Part shown: positions 1-5,754 of the stretch, in pieces
Layout of the letters: each line of letters begins with the position of its first letter
How positions within the stretch are numbered: position 1 is the first letter of the stretch
From: Desulfobacterales bacterium
GTDB taxonomy: Bacteria > Desulfobacterota > Desulfobacteria > Desulfobacterales > ETH-SRB1
Assembly (NCBI GenBank): GCA_030669465.1
Contig: DAOVDN010000017.1
Location: 1 to 10,710, forward strand
Direction: 5' to 3'
DNA length: 10,710 nt
Program-made: the position numbers and the translations under genes
The notes under the pieces: generated by a model
What the model saw: the letters and a program-made list of their open reading frames with translations, nothing else
What the model was told of the DNA's origin: nothing
The model's database searches: none

Positions 1-2652
1 GCTCAACTCCACAGTAGAGTCGATTCTGGCAAAACCAGTAAATTTTGTTTCTACGCCATCTTTCCGGCGAGCGCAAACTAAAAGTTCTTTTCCTGGTTCA
101 AGCTCTTTTTCGATCCCGGTTATATCATAAGCTTCAGTTCCATCCAATTTTAGGGATTCATGGTTTTCTCCGGGTTTGAACTGTATAGGCAGGATACCCA
201 TACATACAAGGTTGCTGCGGTGTATACGCTCGAAACTTTCAGCGATTACGGCCCTGACTCCGAGAAGAGAGGTTCCTTTGGCCGCCCAGTCGCGCGAACT
301 TCCTGTGCCGTATTCTTTGCCCGCTATAACCAGCAATGGCGTTTTTTCTTTTTGGTATTGCATCGCAGCATCATATATGGACATCTTTTGTGAGCGGTTT
401 TTTTTATCTTTTGGCAAAAAGATTGTCCATCCACCGTCAGTATCCGGCACAAGCCTGTTTTTAAGACGGATGTTGCCGAATGTACCTCGCAGCATAACTT
501 CGTGGTTCCCGCGGCGTGATCCGAATGAATTGAATTCCGCAGGTTTTACACCCTGACTAATAAGATACGCTCCGGCAGGGCTATCAACAGGGATTGCGCC
601 AGCAGGAGAGATGTGATCTGTTGTGACCGAGTCTCCGAGCAGCACCAGCACCCTGGCGCCCCGGATATCCTGAATCTTTGAAACATTTCCGGTTATGTTT
701 TCAAAAAAAGGCGGTTTTTTTATGTAGGTGGACTCCCGGTCCCAATTGTAGAGCGATCCTTCAGCTACAGGGAGCGATTTCCAGCGACTCGATCCTTCAA
801 ATACGGTAGCGTATTCTTTGCGGTACATTTCCGGTTTTACAGCCTTCTTTACAGTTTTTTTTATTTCTCCGGCGCCGGGCCATATTTCACGTAGATATAC
901 CGGATTTCCGTCTGGATCCAGAGCAATGGGTTCTTTTTCAAAATCAATATCGACTCTTCCGGCAATGGCGTAAGCAACAACAAGGGCCGGTGAGGCAAGA
1001 AAGTTGGCGCGGGTAAAAGGGGAAATTCTTCCTTCGAAGTTGCGGTTGCCGCTCGATACAGATGCTGTTACAAGGTTATGATCTTTTATGGCCTTTGTTA
1101 CAGGTTCTGGCAGGGGCCCGCTGTTACCGATACAGGAAGCGCATCCATATGCTACCGGATGAAATCGCAGAGCATCGAGAAATGGCAGTAGTCCTGCGGC
1201 TTCAAGGTAGTCTGTGACTACTTTTGAACCTGGTGTAAGGCTGGTTTTAGCCCACGGTTTTACAGAAAGTCCCCGTTCAACCGCATTTTTAGCCAGCAGT
1301 CCCGCTCCAATCATAACCGACGGGTTAGATGTGTTGGTACAGCTCGTTATTGCAGCAATGACTACAGAGCCGTGGCCAAGTTTAAATGTGGTTTCATTGA
1401 ATTTAACATCAACCTCTTTTTTATGCTGCATATCGCGTTTTTCTTGCAAGACAAAAGCATTAAGAAACTTTTGTTTCATCTGAGAAAGAGGGATGCGTTC
1501 CTGCGGACGTTTTGGACCGGCCAGGCATGGTTCCACAGTGCTCATGTCGAACTGGATGGTATCGGTGAAAACCGGATCTTCTGTTGCATCTGTTCTGAAA
1601 AGACCCTGTTCTTTGCAGTAGCTTTCGACAAGAGCGATGTTTTTTTCGGATCGACCGGATAAGGCCAGGTAATTTAACGTTTCATTATCCACAGGGAAGA
1701 AACCCATTGTTGCGCCGTACTCAGGAGCCATGTTGGCTATGGTTGCCCGGTCTTGCAGACTGAGTGCATTGATGCCCGGTCCAAAAAATTCAACGAATTT
1801 TCCGACCACGCCTTTTTTCCGCAGCAGTTCGGTTATGGTAAGTACAAGATCAGTAGCTGTGGTCCCATTAGGAAGTTTGCCTGTCAGCCGTAAGCCGATC
1901 ACCTGCGGAGCAAGCAGATGATACGGCCTGCCTAACATCACAGCCTCGGCTTCAATTCCGCCGACACCCCAGCCAAGCACCCCGGTTCCGTTGATCATGG
2001 TTGTGTGAGAGTCAAGACCGACAAGGCTGTCCGGAAAAGCGATTTTCTGTCCGCTTTCTTTCTTTATAAATACGATTCTTGCAAGGTATTCCAGGTTAAC
2101 CTGATGTATAATGCCTGTGCCCGGTGGCACCACATGGAAATTTTTGAAATTTTTTTGCCCCCAGCGCAAAAAAGCATAGCGCTCGGAGTTACGCTGGAAT
2201 TCTTTTTCAACATTATGTTCAAAAGATGTTATAGAGCCGAAAGAATCAACCTGAACCGAGTGATCAATTACCAGTTCAACGGGGATATTCGGGTTGATTT
2301 TTGCCGGATCGATATGCAGGCGTTTTGCGGCGTCGCGCATACCGGCCATGTCTACGAGACACGGTACCCCGGTGAAATCCTGGAGCAGTATCCTGGCAGG
2401 CATAAAAGGCACTTCGCAATTATTTGAGGTGCTTGTGCTCCATCCGGCCATATTTTCAATGTCTTTGGCAGTTATTAGAATGCCGTCTTCATTTCTAACA
2501 AGGTTTTCCAGAAGGATTTTTATACTGAAAGGCAACCTGTTAAGTCCGGCAAAACCAGCATCTGCAAGTTTGCTCAGGCTAAAGTATGTTACAGGACCAT
2601 CAGAAGTTTTCAGTATTGATCCGGCTCCAAAACTGTTTTTGCAATTAATCAT
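1..2652 (-). CDS. acnA: Aconitate hydratase, AcnA/IRP1 type (C-terminus cut by window edge)
   Basis: Interconverts citrate and isocitrate via cis-aconitate in the TCA cycle; cytoplasmic [4Fe-4S] enzyme. The minus-strand frame is open for 884 codons from ATG 2652 to position 1 with no stop. AcnA proteins are about 890-900 residues, so roughly 15-20 C-terminal residues lie outside the window. The [4Fe-4S] ligands are visible: C438 in SCTNTSNP (437-444), and C504 and C507 in YGCASCIGNSGPL (502-514). Other hallmarks are DSHTTMING near residue 214, GDSVTTDHISPAG (673-685) and the swivel-domain motif GTGSSRDWAAKG (from 782). The length and the SCTNTSNP and GTGSSRDW forms fit the AcnA/IRP1 branch, not AcnB. 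The next upstream ATG is out of frame and soon hits a stop. The Shine-Dalgarno is weak (GAAGAG about 12 nt upstream). The gene is transcribed divergently from the RsbRD_N gene. The family is certain; the acnA symbol rests on the subfamily. Confidence 0.96.
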   Translation of the reverse strand, partial: MINCKNSFGAGSILKTSDGPVTYFSLSKLADAGFAGLNRLPFSIKILLENLVRNEDGILITAKDIENMAGWSTSTSNNCEVPFMPARILLQDFTGVPCLVDMAGMRDAAKRLHIDPAKINPNIPVELVIDHSVQVDSFGSITSFEHNVEKEFQRNSERYAFLRWGQKNFKNFHVVPPGTGIIHQVNLEYLARIVFIKKESGQKIAFPDSLVGLDSHTTMINGTGVLGWGVGGIEAEAVMLGRPYHLLAPQVIGLRLTGKLPNGTTATDLVLTITELLRKKGVVGKFVEFFGPGINALSLQDRATIANMAPEYGATMGFFPVDNETLNYLALSGRSEKNIALVESYCKEQGLFRTDATEDPVFTDTIQFDMSTVEPCLAGPKRPQERIPLSQMKQKFLNAFVLQEKRDMQHKKEVDVKFNETTFKLGHGSVVIAAITSCTNTSNPSVMIGAGLLAKNAVERGLSVKPWAKTSLTPGSKVVTDYLEAAGLLPFLDALRFHPVAYGCASCIGNSGPLPEPVTKAIKDHNLVTASVSSGNRNFEGRISPFTRANFLASPALVVAYAIAGRVDIDFEKEPIALDPDGNPVYLREIWPGAGEIKKTVKKAVKPEMYRKEYATVFEGSSRWKSLPVAEGSLYNWDRESTYIKKPPFFENITGNVSKIQDIRGARVLVLLGDSVTTDHISPAGAIPVDSPAGAYLISQGVKPAEFNSFGSRRGNHEVMLRGTFGNIRLKNRLVPDTDGGWTIFLPKDKKNRSQKMSIYDAAMQYQKEKTPLLVIAGKEYGTGSSRDWAAKGTSLLGVRAVIAESFERIHRSNLVCMGILPIQFKPGENHESLKLDGTEAYDITGIEKELEPGKELLVCARRKDGVETKFTGFARIDSTVELS

Positions 2653-2669
2653 ATGTTTTTTTGCTCTTC

Positions 2670-2753
2670 ATTAAAAGCTGGCGATTAAAAATTAACCTAT
2701 TATTAAAAACCAAAAATCGTCAATCGTCAATCAAAAATCATCAATTATCACGG
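2670..2753. repeat. 7-bp-phased repeat array upstream of aconitase
   Basis: Twelve consecutive 7-bp blocks can be laid out in a single phase. Identical or near-identical units recur: ATTAAAA at 2670 and 2684, AAAAATC at 2712 and 2733, GTCAATC at 2719 and 2726, with ATCAATT at 2740 close behind. The best-preserved part is 2705-2746. The array sits between the aconitase start and the divergent promoter, and it contains the proposed aconitase promoter. Part of the apparent order could come from low-complexity AT-rich sequence, but two exact heptamers repeating in phase argue against pure chance. Confidence 0.6.
2702..2730 (-). promoter_or_regulatory. Probable sigma70-type promoter for aconitase
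   Basis: Read on the minus strand, TTGACG (2730-2725) is followed by 17 nt and TTTAAT (2707-2702). Each box matches the sigma70 consensus at five of six positions. Transcription would start near 2695, giving a leader of roughly 40 nt. A second TTGACG copy 7 nt further downstream (2723-2718) arises from the heptamer repeat. AT-rich sequence yields such matches easily, so confidence is limited. Confidence 0.4.
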
Positions 2754-2777
2754 TCGTCAGTATTTTTGATGATTTTT
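2733..2777. repeat. Perfect 12-bp inverted repeat between divergent genes
   Basis: AAAAATCATCAA at 2733-2744 is the exact reverse complement of TTGATGATTTTT at 2766-2777, with 21 nt between them. On the plus strand the right arm continues into a T-run, as in an intrinsic terminator. However, no gene reads into it from the left on that strand, so a termination role is doubtful. The left arm is part of the heptamer array, so the right arm may be the remnant of a facing arm. Confidence 0.55.
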
Positions 2778-2788
2778 TTCTTTTCTTC

Positions 2789-2817
2789 TTGACATGAATT
2801 TGCAATTTGTTTATAGG
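2789..2817 (+). promoter_or_regulatory. Sigma70-type promoter for the RsbRD_N gene
   Basis: A perfect -35 box TTGACA (2789-2794) is followed by exactly 17 nt and the -10-like TATAGG (2812-2817, four of six matches). Transcription would start near 2824, giving a leader of about 95 nt before the ATG at 2921. Confidence 0.55.
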
Positions 2818-2831
2818 CTCTTTCATAAAAG

Positions 2832-2843
2832 TCTGATATCAGA
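2832..2843. promoter_or_regulatory. 12-bp perfect palindrome, possible operator
   Basis: TCTGATATCAGA is fully self-complementary and lies about 14 bp downstream of the -10 box, where a bound repressor would block the start of transcription. A half-site-like TATCAG recurs near 2855. I do not recognise the regulator. Confidence 0.35.
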
Positions 2844-2904
2844 TTTCATAAATCTTAGAGTTGGTATCAGGTACTGTGTACTCTTTGAAACAGTTTAGGA
2901 TCAT

Positions 2905-2910
2905 AGGAGG
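2905..2910 (+). promoter_or_regulatory. Strong Shine-Dalgarno that fixes the RsbRD_N start
   Basis: AGGAGG lies 10 nt before ATG 2921. The in-frame ATG at 2861 has no comparable site and would add 20 residues that precede the domain, so 2921 is the better start. Confidence 0.75.
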
Positions 2911-2920
2911 GGTCATAAGT

Positions 2921-3454
2921 ATGCGGCTGGCAAATCTATTAGAGCAAAGAAAAACCGCTATTGTAAAGAAGTGGTTTGATGCTGCAATTGAGGCTTATCC
3001 TCCTGACACCTCTCATTTTCTAAAGAGGCAGAAAGATGCTTTTGCCAATCCTGTAGGAAACTTCATTTCGCGCGGCGTGGGACCTCTATTTGACGAGCTT
3101 CTTAACGAAATGAATTATGAAACCATAAGATCTTTTCTCTTTCCCATCATGAGGGTCAGAGCTGTACAGCCGATACTTTCTGCTTCACAAGCCGTTGCCT
3201 TTATCTTTTCCTTAAAAGAAATTATTAGACAAAATTTAAAAAAAGAGATCAGCAAAAATCAGGTCGTAAATGATCTATTGCTATTTGAATCAAAGATTGA
3301 TGACCTGGGTCTGATTGCCTTTGATATATTTATGGAATGCAGGGAAAAAGTCTATGATATCAAGGCAAACGAGGAAAGAAAAAGGACTTTCAGTGCATTT
3401 GAAAGAGCGGGCTTGATAACCGAGATTCCGGCAAGCGGGCCGGATCTCTCATAA
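2921..3454 (+). CDS. RsbRD N-terminal-domain protein (predicted regulatory)
   Basis: A 177-residue soluble, mostly helical protein. The pattern fits the RsbRD_N domain family (RsbT co-antagonist RsbRD N-terminal domain): LLEQRKTAIVKKWF at 6-19, YPPDTSHFLKRQKDAFANPVG in the first third, and the central RVRAVQPILSASQAVAFIF segment. No STAS domain follows, so it is a stand-alone sensor-like domain, and it cannot act as a complete RsbR-type protein by itself. From memory, similar stand-alone proteins are encoded beside dsrMKJOP in sulfate reducers; no dsr genes are in this window. It lies divergently from aconitase with its own promoter and a strong ribosome binding site. What it senses and what it contacts cannot be read from the sequence. 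The family call is fairly sure; the function is not. Confidence 0.72.
   Translation: MRLANLLEQRKTAIVKKWFDAAIEAYPPDTSHFLKRQKDAFANPVGNFISRGVGPLFDELLNEMNYETIRSFLFPIMRVRAVQPILSASQAVAFIFSLKEIIRQNLKKEISKNQVVNDLLLFESKIDDLGLIAFDIFMECREKVYDIKANEERKRTFSAFERAGLITEIPASGPDLS
3422..3448 (+). other. GC-rich hairpin at the 3' end of the RsbRD_N gene
   Basis: GAGATTCCGGC (3422-3432) can pair with GCCGGATCTC (3439-3448), giving a 10-bp stem with one bulged T and a 6-nt loop. It ends 3 nt before the stop codon. No T-run follows, so it is not a standard intrinsic terminator. It may stabilise the mRNA end or be incidental. A weaker hairpin (GTCTC 3461-3465 with GAGAC 3473-3477) follows. Confidence 0.4.
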
Positions 3455-3482
3455 GATAAGGTCTCATAGAGCGAGACATTTG

Positions 3483-3627
3483 AAAAATGGTCAATTTTGT
3501 TCAAGGTCAAGGAAGGCGAAGATTTTAACCACAGGAATATATTGAATATTTCGAGGATAGCGCTAAAGCTTCACTGCGTGCCAAAATCTGAGCCTGACGC
3601 AGAGATTGGACAAAAGGGGACGTTTTG
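3483..3627. repeat. Imperfect inverted repeat filling the RsbRD_N / Rho_N gap
   Basis: The left arm (3483-3508, containing TTTTGTTCAAGGTC) and the right arm (3602-3627, containing GATTGGACAAAA) are complementary over about 26 nt at roughly two thirds of positions, more if G-U pairs are counted. The 93-nt interior holds smaller palindromes such as TAGCGCTA (3558-3565) and an AATAT/ATATT pair (3536-3550). It shows no clear 7-bp phasing, unlike the other intergenic elements. No promoter stands out. Confidence 0.4.
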
Positions 3628-3642
3628 CAAAGGTCTAGAAAA

Positions 3643-3648
3643 AAGGAG
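3643..3648 (+). promoter_or_regulatory. Shine-Dalgarno deciding the Rho_N gene start
   Basis: AAGGAG is only 2 nt from ATG 3651, too close to use, but 11 nt from the in-frame ATG 3660. This favours 3660. Confidence 0.5.
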
Positions 3649-3659
3649 ATATGCCGGAT

Positions 3660-3989
3660 ATGGGTGTCAAGAAAAAGAAGAAGACAGAGGAGAAACCTCT
3701 GGAGAAGATGACAGCCAAGGAACTGAGGGAGTTAGCCATAAAGATTCCGGAAATTACAGGAGTTTACGGGATGAATAAGGCGGAGTTGATTGGTGCCATA
3801 AAGCGGGAAAGAGGGATAGAAGATGAGCTTGGCAAGCAGACCGATTCCTCGGTTCGGGAAACAAAGAAAAAGATCAGGGAGCTTAAGGTAAAACGCGAAG
3901 CTGTTCTTAAGGCACACGACGCAAAAATGGCAACTATTTATAGACGTCGCATTTCCAGGCTGAAGAAAAAAACACGCAAGGCAGCATAG
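3660..3989 (+). CDS. Small basic Rho_N-domain protein
   Basis: A 109-residue, very lysine/arginine-rich protein. A KKKKK run near the N-terminus is followed by a compact helix-turn-helix-like segment, MTAKELRELAIKIPEITGVYG then MNKAELIGAIKRE (about residues 17-50). This matches the Rho termination factor N-terminal (SAP-like, nucleic-acid-binding) fold. A charged helix, probably a coiled coil, and a basic tail ending in RRRISRLKKKTRKAA follow. No ATPase domain is present, so it is not Rho itself. It probably binds RNA or DNA; its targets are unknown. It stands between two inverted-repeat elements, the second starting only 7 nt after its stop codon. The upstream in-frame ATG 3651 would add three residues. 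Confidence 0.7.
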   Translation: MGVKKKKKTEEKPLEKMTAKELRELAIKIPEITGVYGMNKAELIGAIKRERGIEDELGKQTDSSVRETKKKIRELKVKREAVLKAHDAKMATIYRRRISRLKKKTRKAA

Positions 3990-3995
3990 TTAAAA

Positions 3996-4187
3996 TTGAT
4001 GATTGATGATTGTCGATTGTTGATTGATGGAATCGCTTCGCTCTGTCTTTTTGTTATAAAATTACCTGCCCGCCATCGCGAGCCCAACTCAAGGTATAAT
4101 CATATTGTTGATTCGCTCAGGCGAGGCAGGCGGGATAGAATACCTTCAATCGACAATCATCAATCATCAATCAACAATCAACAAACA
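3996..4187. repeat. Heptamer-armed inverted-repeat element 1
   Basis: The left arm (3996-4030) is five head-to-tail 7-bp units of TTGATGA type, with TTGTCGA and TTGTTGA variants. The right arm (4146-4187) is six units of the complementary TCAATCA/ACAATCA type. Positions 3995-4019 and 4147-4171 are perfectly complementary over 25 bp. Inside is a second, GC-rich imperfect inverted repeat: CCTGCCCGCCATCGCG (4065-4080) against GCGAGGCAGGCGGG (4121-4134). The element fills nearly the whole gap between the Rho_N gene and the nucleotidase gene and could fold as one long hairpin in DNA or RNA. It encodes no transposase, and no flanking target duplication is evident. Confidence 0.75.
4095..4100 (+). 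promoter_or_regulatory. Perfect -10 hexamer inside element 1
   Basis: TATAAT, a full match to the sigma70 -10 box, lies in the loop region of the inverted-repeat element. No good -35 box sits 16-18 nt upstream. It could start a transcript near 4107 that reads through the right arm into the nucleotidase-xerC-hslVU block. Confidence 0.25.
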
Positions 4188-4198
4188 CGGGTATATTT

Positions 4199-4768
4199 AT
4201 GATTGATCCGTCATCTGTGGCTTTTGATATAGATGGTGTGTTTGCGGACATCGTGTCGCTGTTTATTGATATTGCTTGCGATAAATATAATATATGCGGG
4301 ATCAGGCATAAAGATATTACCTCTTATAACATTGAAGATTGCCTTGATATGGATACTGAGATTATCGAGGCAATTATAGCCAGGATACTGGATGAGAGCT
4401 GTACCGAAACCTTAAAGCCTATAGATGGAGCGCCGGAAGTTTTAACCAGGATAGGGAGGAGCCACAGCCCGGTTCTTTTTGTAACTGCCAGGCCATATTC
4501 GGACCCCATCTATGATTGGATGCTAAATATCCTTCCCCTTGATCCGCCCTCGATAGAAATTGTCGCAACAGGCACATTTGAAGGCAAGGCAGATGCGCTG
4601 TTAAATAGAAATATCTCTTATTTTGTGGAAGACAGGCTTGAGACATGTTTTTCCCTTAAGGAGGTCGGCGTTATACCTGTTCTTTTCAAGCAACCGTGGA
4701 ACAGAGAAAGTCATCCCTTTATAGAGGTCGGCACCTGGGGTGAGCTTGAATCCCTGATTGAATTTTGA
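4199..4768 (+). CDS. HAD-superfamily 5'(3')-deoxyribonucleotidase (NT5C-type)
   Basis: Probably a phosphatase acting on (deoxy)nucleoside monophosphates in the cytoplasm. At 189 residues it has the HAD motifs in order: motif I FDIDGVFAD with D10 (nucleophile) and D12 (acid/base), motif II LFVTARP with T96, motif III lysine K130 in EGKADALL, and motif IV YFVEDRLE with E144 and D145. The spacing and the TARP and EDRLE forms fit the NT5C family, but the exact substrate cannot be read from sequence. ATG 4199 follows closely on the right arm of element 1 and has no clear Shine-Dalgarno, only ACGGG about 8 nt upstream. Its stop TGA shares its last base with the xerC ATG (TGATG), which indicates coupling. 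It is the first gene of a four-gene block with xerC, hslV and hslU. Confidence 0.72.
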   Translation: MIDPSSVAFDIDGVFADIVSLFIDIACDKYNICGIRHKDITSYNIEDCLDMDTEIIEAIIARILDESCTETLKPIDGAPEVLTRIGRSHSPVLFVTARPYSDPIYDWMLNILPLDPPSIEIVATGTFEGKADALLNRNISYFVEDRLETCFSLKEVGVIPVLFKQPWNRESHPFIEVGTWGELESLIEF

Positions 4769-5745
4769 TGATTTCTCTTTCTGTAAAAAACCTGATCAGA
4801 TCTTTTATAGAATCCCTTTCCTCTGAAAAGGGCTATTCTGCAAATACTTGTCGTGCATATTTGCATGATCTGGAAGAGTTTGCATCCTTTCTTGATAAGG
4901 CTGATATTGATAAACCTGATATTGATAAGCGGTTTTCAGCAAAAAAGAAGCGGAGCAAGGCAGACCGGTTCCGGAAAGATCAGGTGAGGGCAGATGAAGT
5001 AGATGGTCTGATGATAAGGGGCTATCTGGGGTTTTTGCACAAAAAGAACAATAAGGTTACAATAGCACGCAAACTTTCAGCAATTCGTTCTTTTTTCAGA
5101 TATCTTGTCAAGCATGATCTTATTCAGAATAACCCGGCGGATTTGATTCTTACACCAAAACAGAAAAAAACAATTCCCGCATATCTTCCTGTTGACGACA
5201 TGTTCCGGCTGCTCGATTCCATAAAAACAAATACACTTTGCGGCCTGAGAAATCGCGCCATTTTTGAGACCCTTTATTCCAGCGGAATACGTGTCTCTGA
5301 GCTTGCCGGCATGAATGTCTTTGATGTGCAATATAAAATGTGTATGATCCGTGTTCTTGGAAAAGGAAGCAAGGAACGGATTGTGCCTGTTGGCAAAAAG
5401 GCTGTATGTGCTATAATGGCATACAGGAAAAGATTGTGCGAGAAAACAGGCATACGGTCTGATGAAAATGGCCCGCTGTTTTTAAACAAGAATAATGGTC
5501 GTCTTACAACCAGATCGATTGCCCGCATTCTTGAAAAAGCAGCAAAAGATTGCGGCCTTGGAATACCTGTTTCGCCACATGCCATGCGTCATACGTTTGC
5601 AACTCATATGCTTGATGCAGGCGCAGATTTGAGGGTAGTGCAGGAACTTTTGGGTCACAAAAGCCTTTCTACCACTCAGAAATATACGCATGTAAGTATC
5701 GCAAGGCTTATGGAGACATATGACAAGGCTCATCCCAGGAGATAG
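4768..5745 (+). CDS. xerC: Tyrosine recombinase XerC
   Basis: Site-specific recombinase that, with a XerD partner, resolves chromosome dimers at dif; neither partner nor dif site is visible here. The 325 residues comprise an N-terminal SAM-like/core-binding domain (LIRSFIESLSSEKGYSANTCRAYLHDL) and a C-terminal catalytic domain with the full set: R175 (SGIRVSEL), K199 (GKGSKERIVPV), H271 and R274 (HAMRHTFATHMLD), H297 (LLGHKS) and Y306 (TTQKYTH). XerC is usually near 300 residues. The excess is a charged, lysine-rich insertion at about residues 45-78 of the N-terminal domain, which includes a small tandem repeat. ATG 4768 is chosen because it overlaps the upstream stop; a TTG directly before it is possible. 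No Shine-Dalgarno is evident, so translation probably depends on coupling. Xer-family identity is certain; XerC rather than XerD rests mainly on linkage to hslVU. Confidence 0.9.
   Translation: MISLSVKNLIRSFIESLSSEKGYSANTCRAYLHDLEEFASFLDKADIDKPDIDKRFSAKKKRSKADRFRKDQVRADEVDGLMIRGYLGFLHKKNNKVTIARKLSAIRSFFRYLVKHDLIQNNPADLILTPKQKKTIPAYLPVDDMFRLLDSIKTNTLCGLRNRAIFETLYSSGIRVSELAGMNVFDVQYKMCMIRVLGKGSKERIVPVGKKAVCAIMAYRKRLCEKTGIRSDENGPLFLNKNNGRLTTRSIARILEKAAKDCGLGIPVSPHAMRHTFATHMLDAGADLRVVQELLGHKSLSTTQKYTHVSIARLMETYDKAHPRR
4901..4930 (+). repeat. 15-bp tandem duplication inside xerC
   Basis: CTGATATTGATAAAC at 4901-4915 is followed at once by CTGATATTGATAAGC at 4916-4930, with 14 of 15 bases identical. 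It is in frame and produces the ADIDK-PDIDK repeat in the N-terminal insertion of XerC. It looks like a small, recent slippage duplication. Confidence 0.8.
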
Positions 5746-5754
5746 TGAATATTT

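Noticed and set aside
2005..2674. Plus-strand frames of 126-140 codons at the right end of the aconitase gene
   Set aside because: The minus-strand aconitase frame is continuous and motif-complete through this stretch, so these are shadows.
2670..2753. Possible CRISPR array
   Set aside because: Units are 7 bp and contiguous, with no spacers of 25-40 bp and no cas genes.
2733..2780. Intrinsic terminator (stem followed by T-run)
   Set aside because: No plus-strand gene ends upstream, the stem is AT-rich with a 21-nt loop, and the divergent promoters lie on either side.
3497..3778. 93-codon plus-strand frame overlapping the Rho_N gene start
   Set aside because: It covers the inverted repeat and then reads the Rho_N gene in another frame; no domain or Shine-Dalgarno supports it.
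3996..4202. 68-codon plus-strand frame beginning MMIDDCRLL
   Set aside because: It is a translation of the heptamer arms and interior of element 1; its repetitive start and end mirror the 7-bp units, and it has no ribosome binding site.
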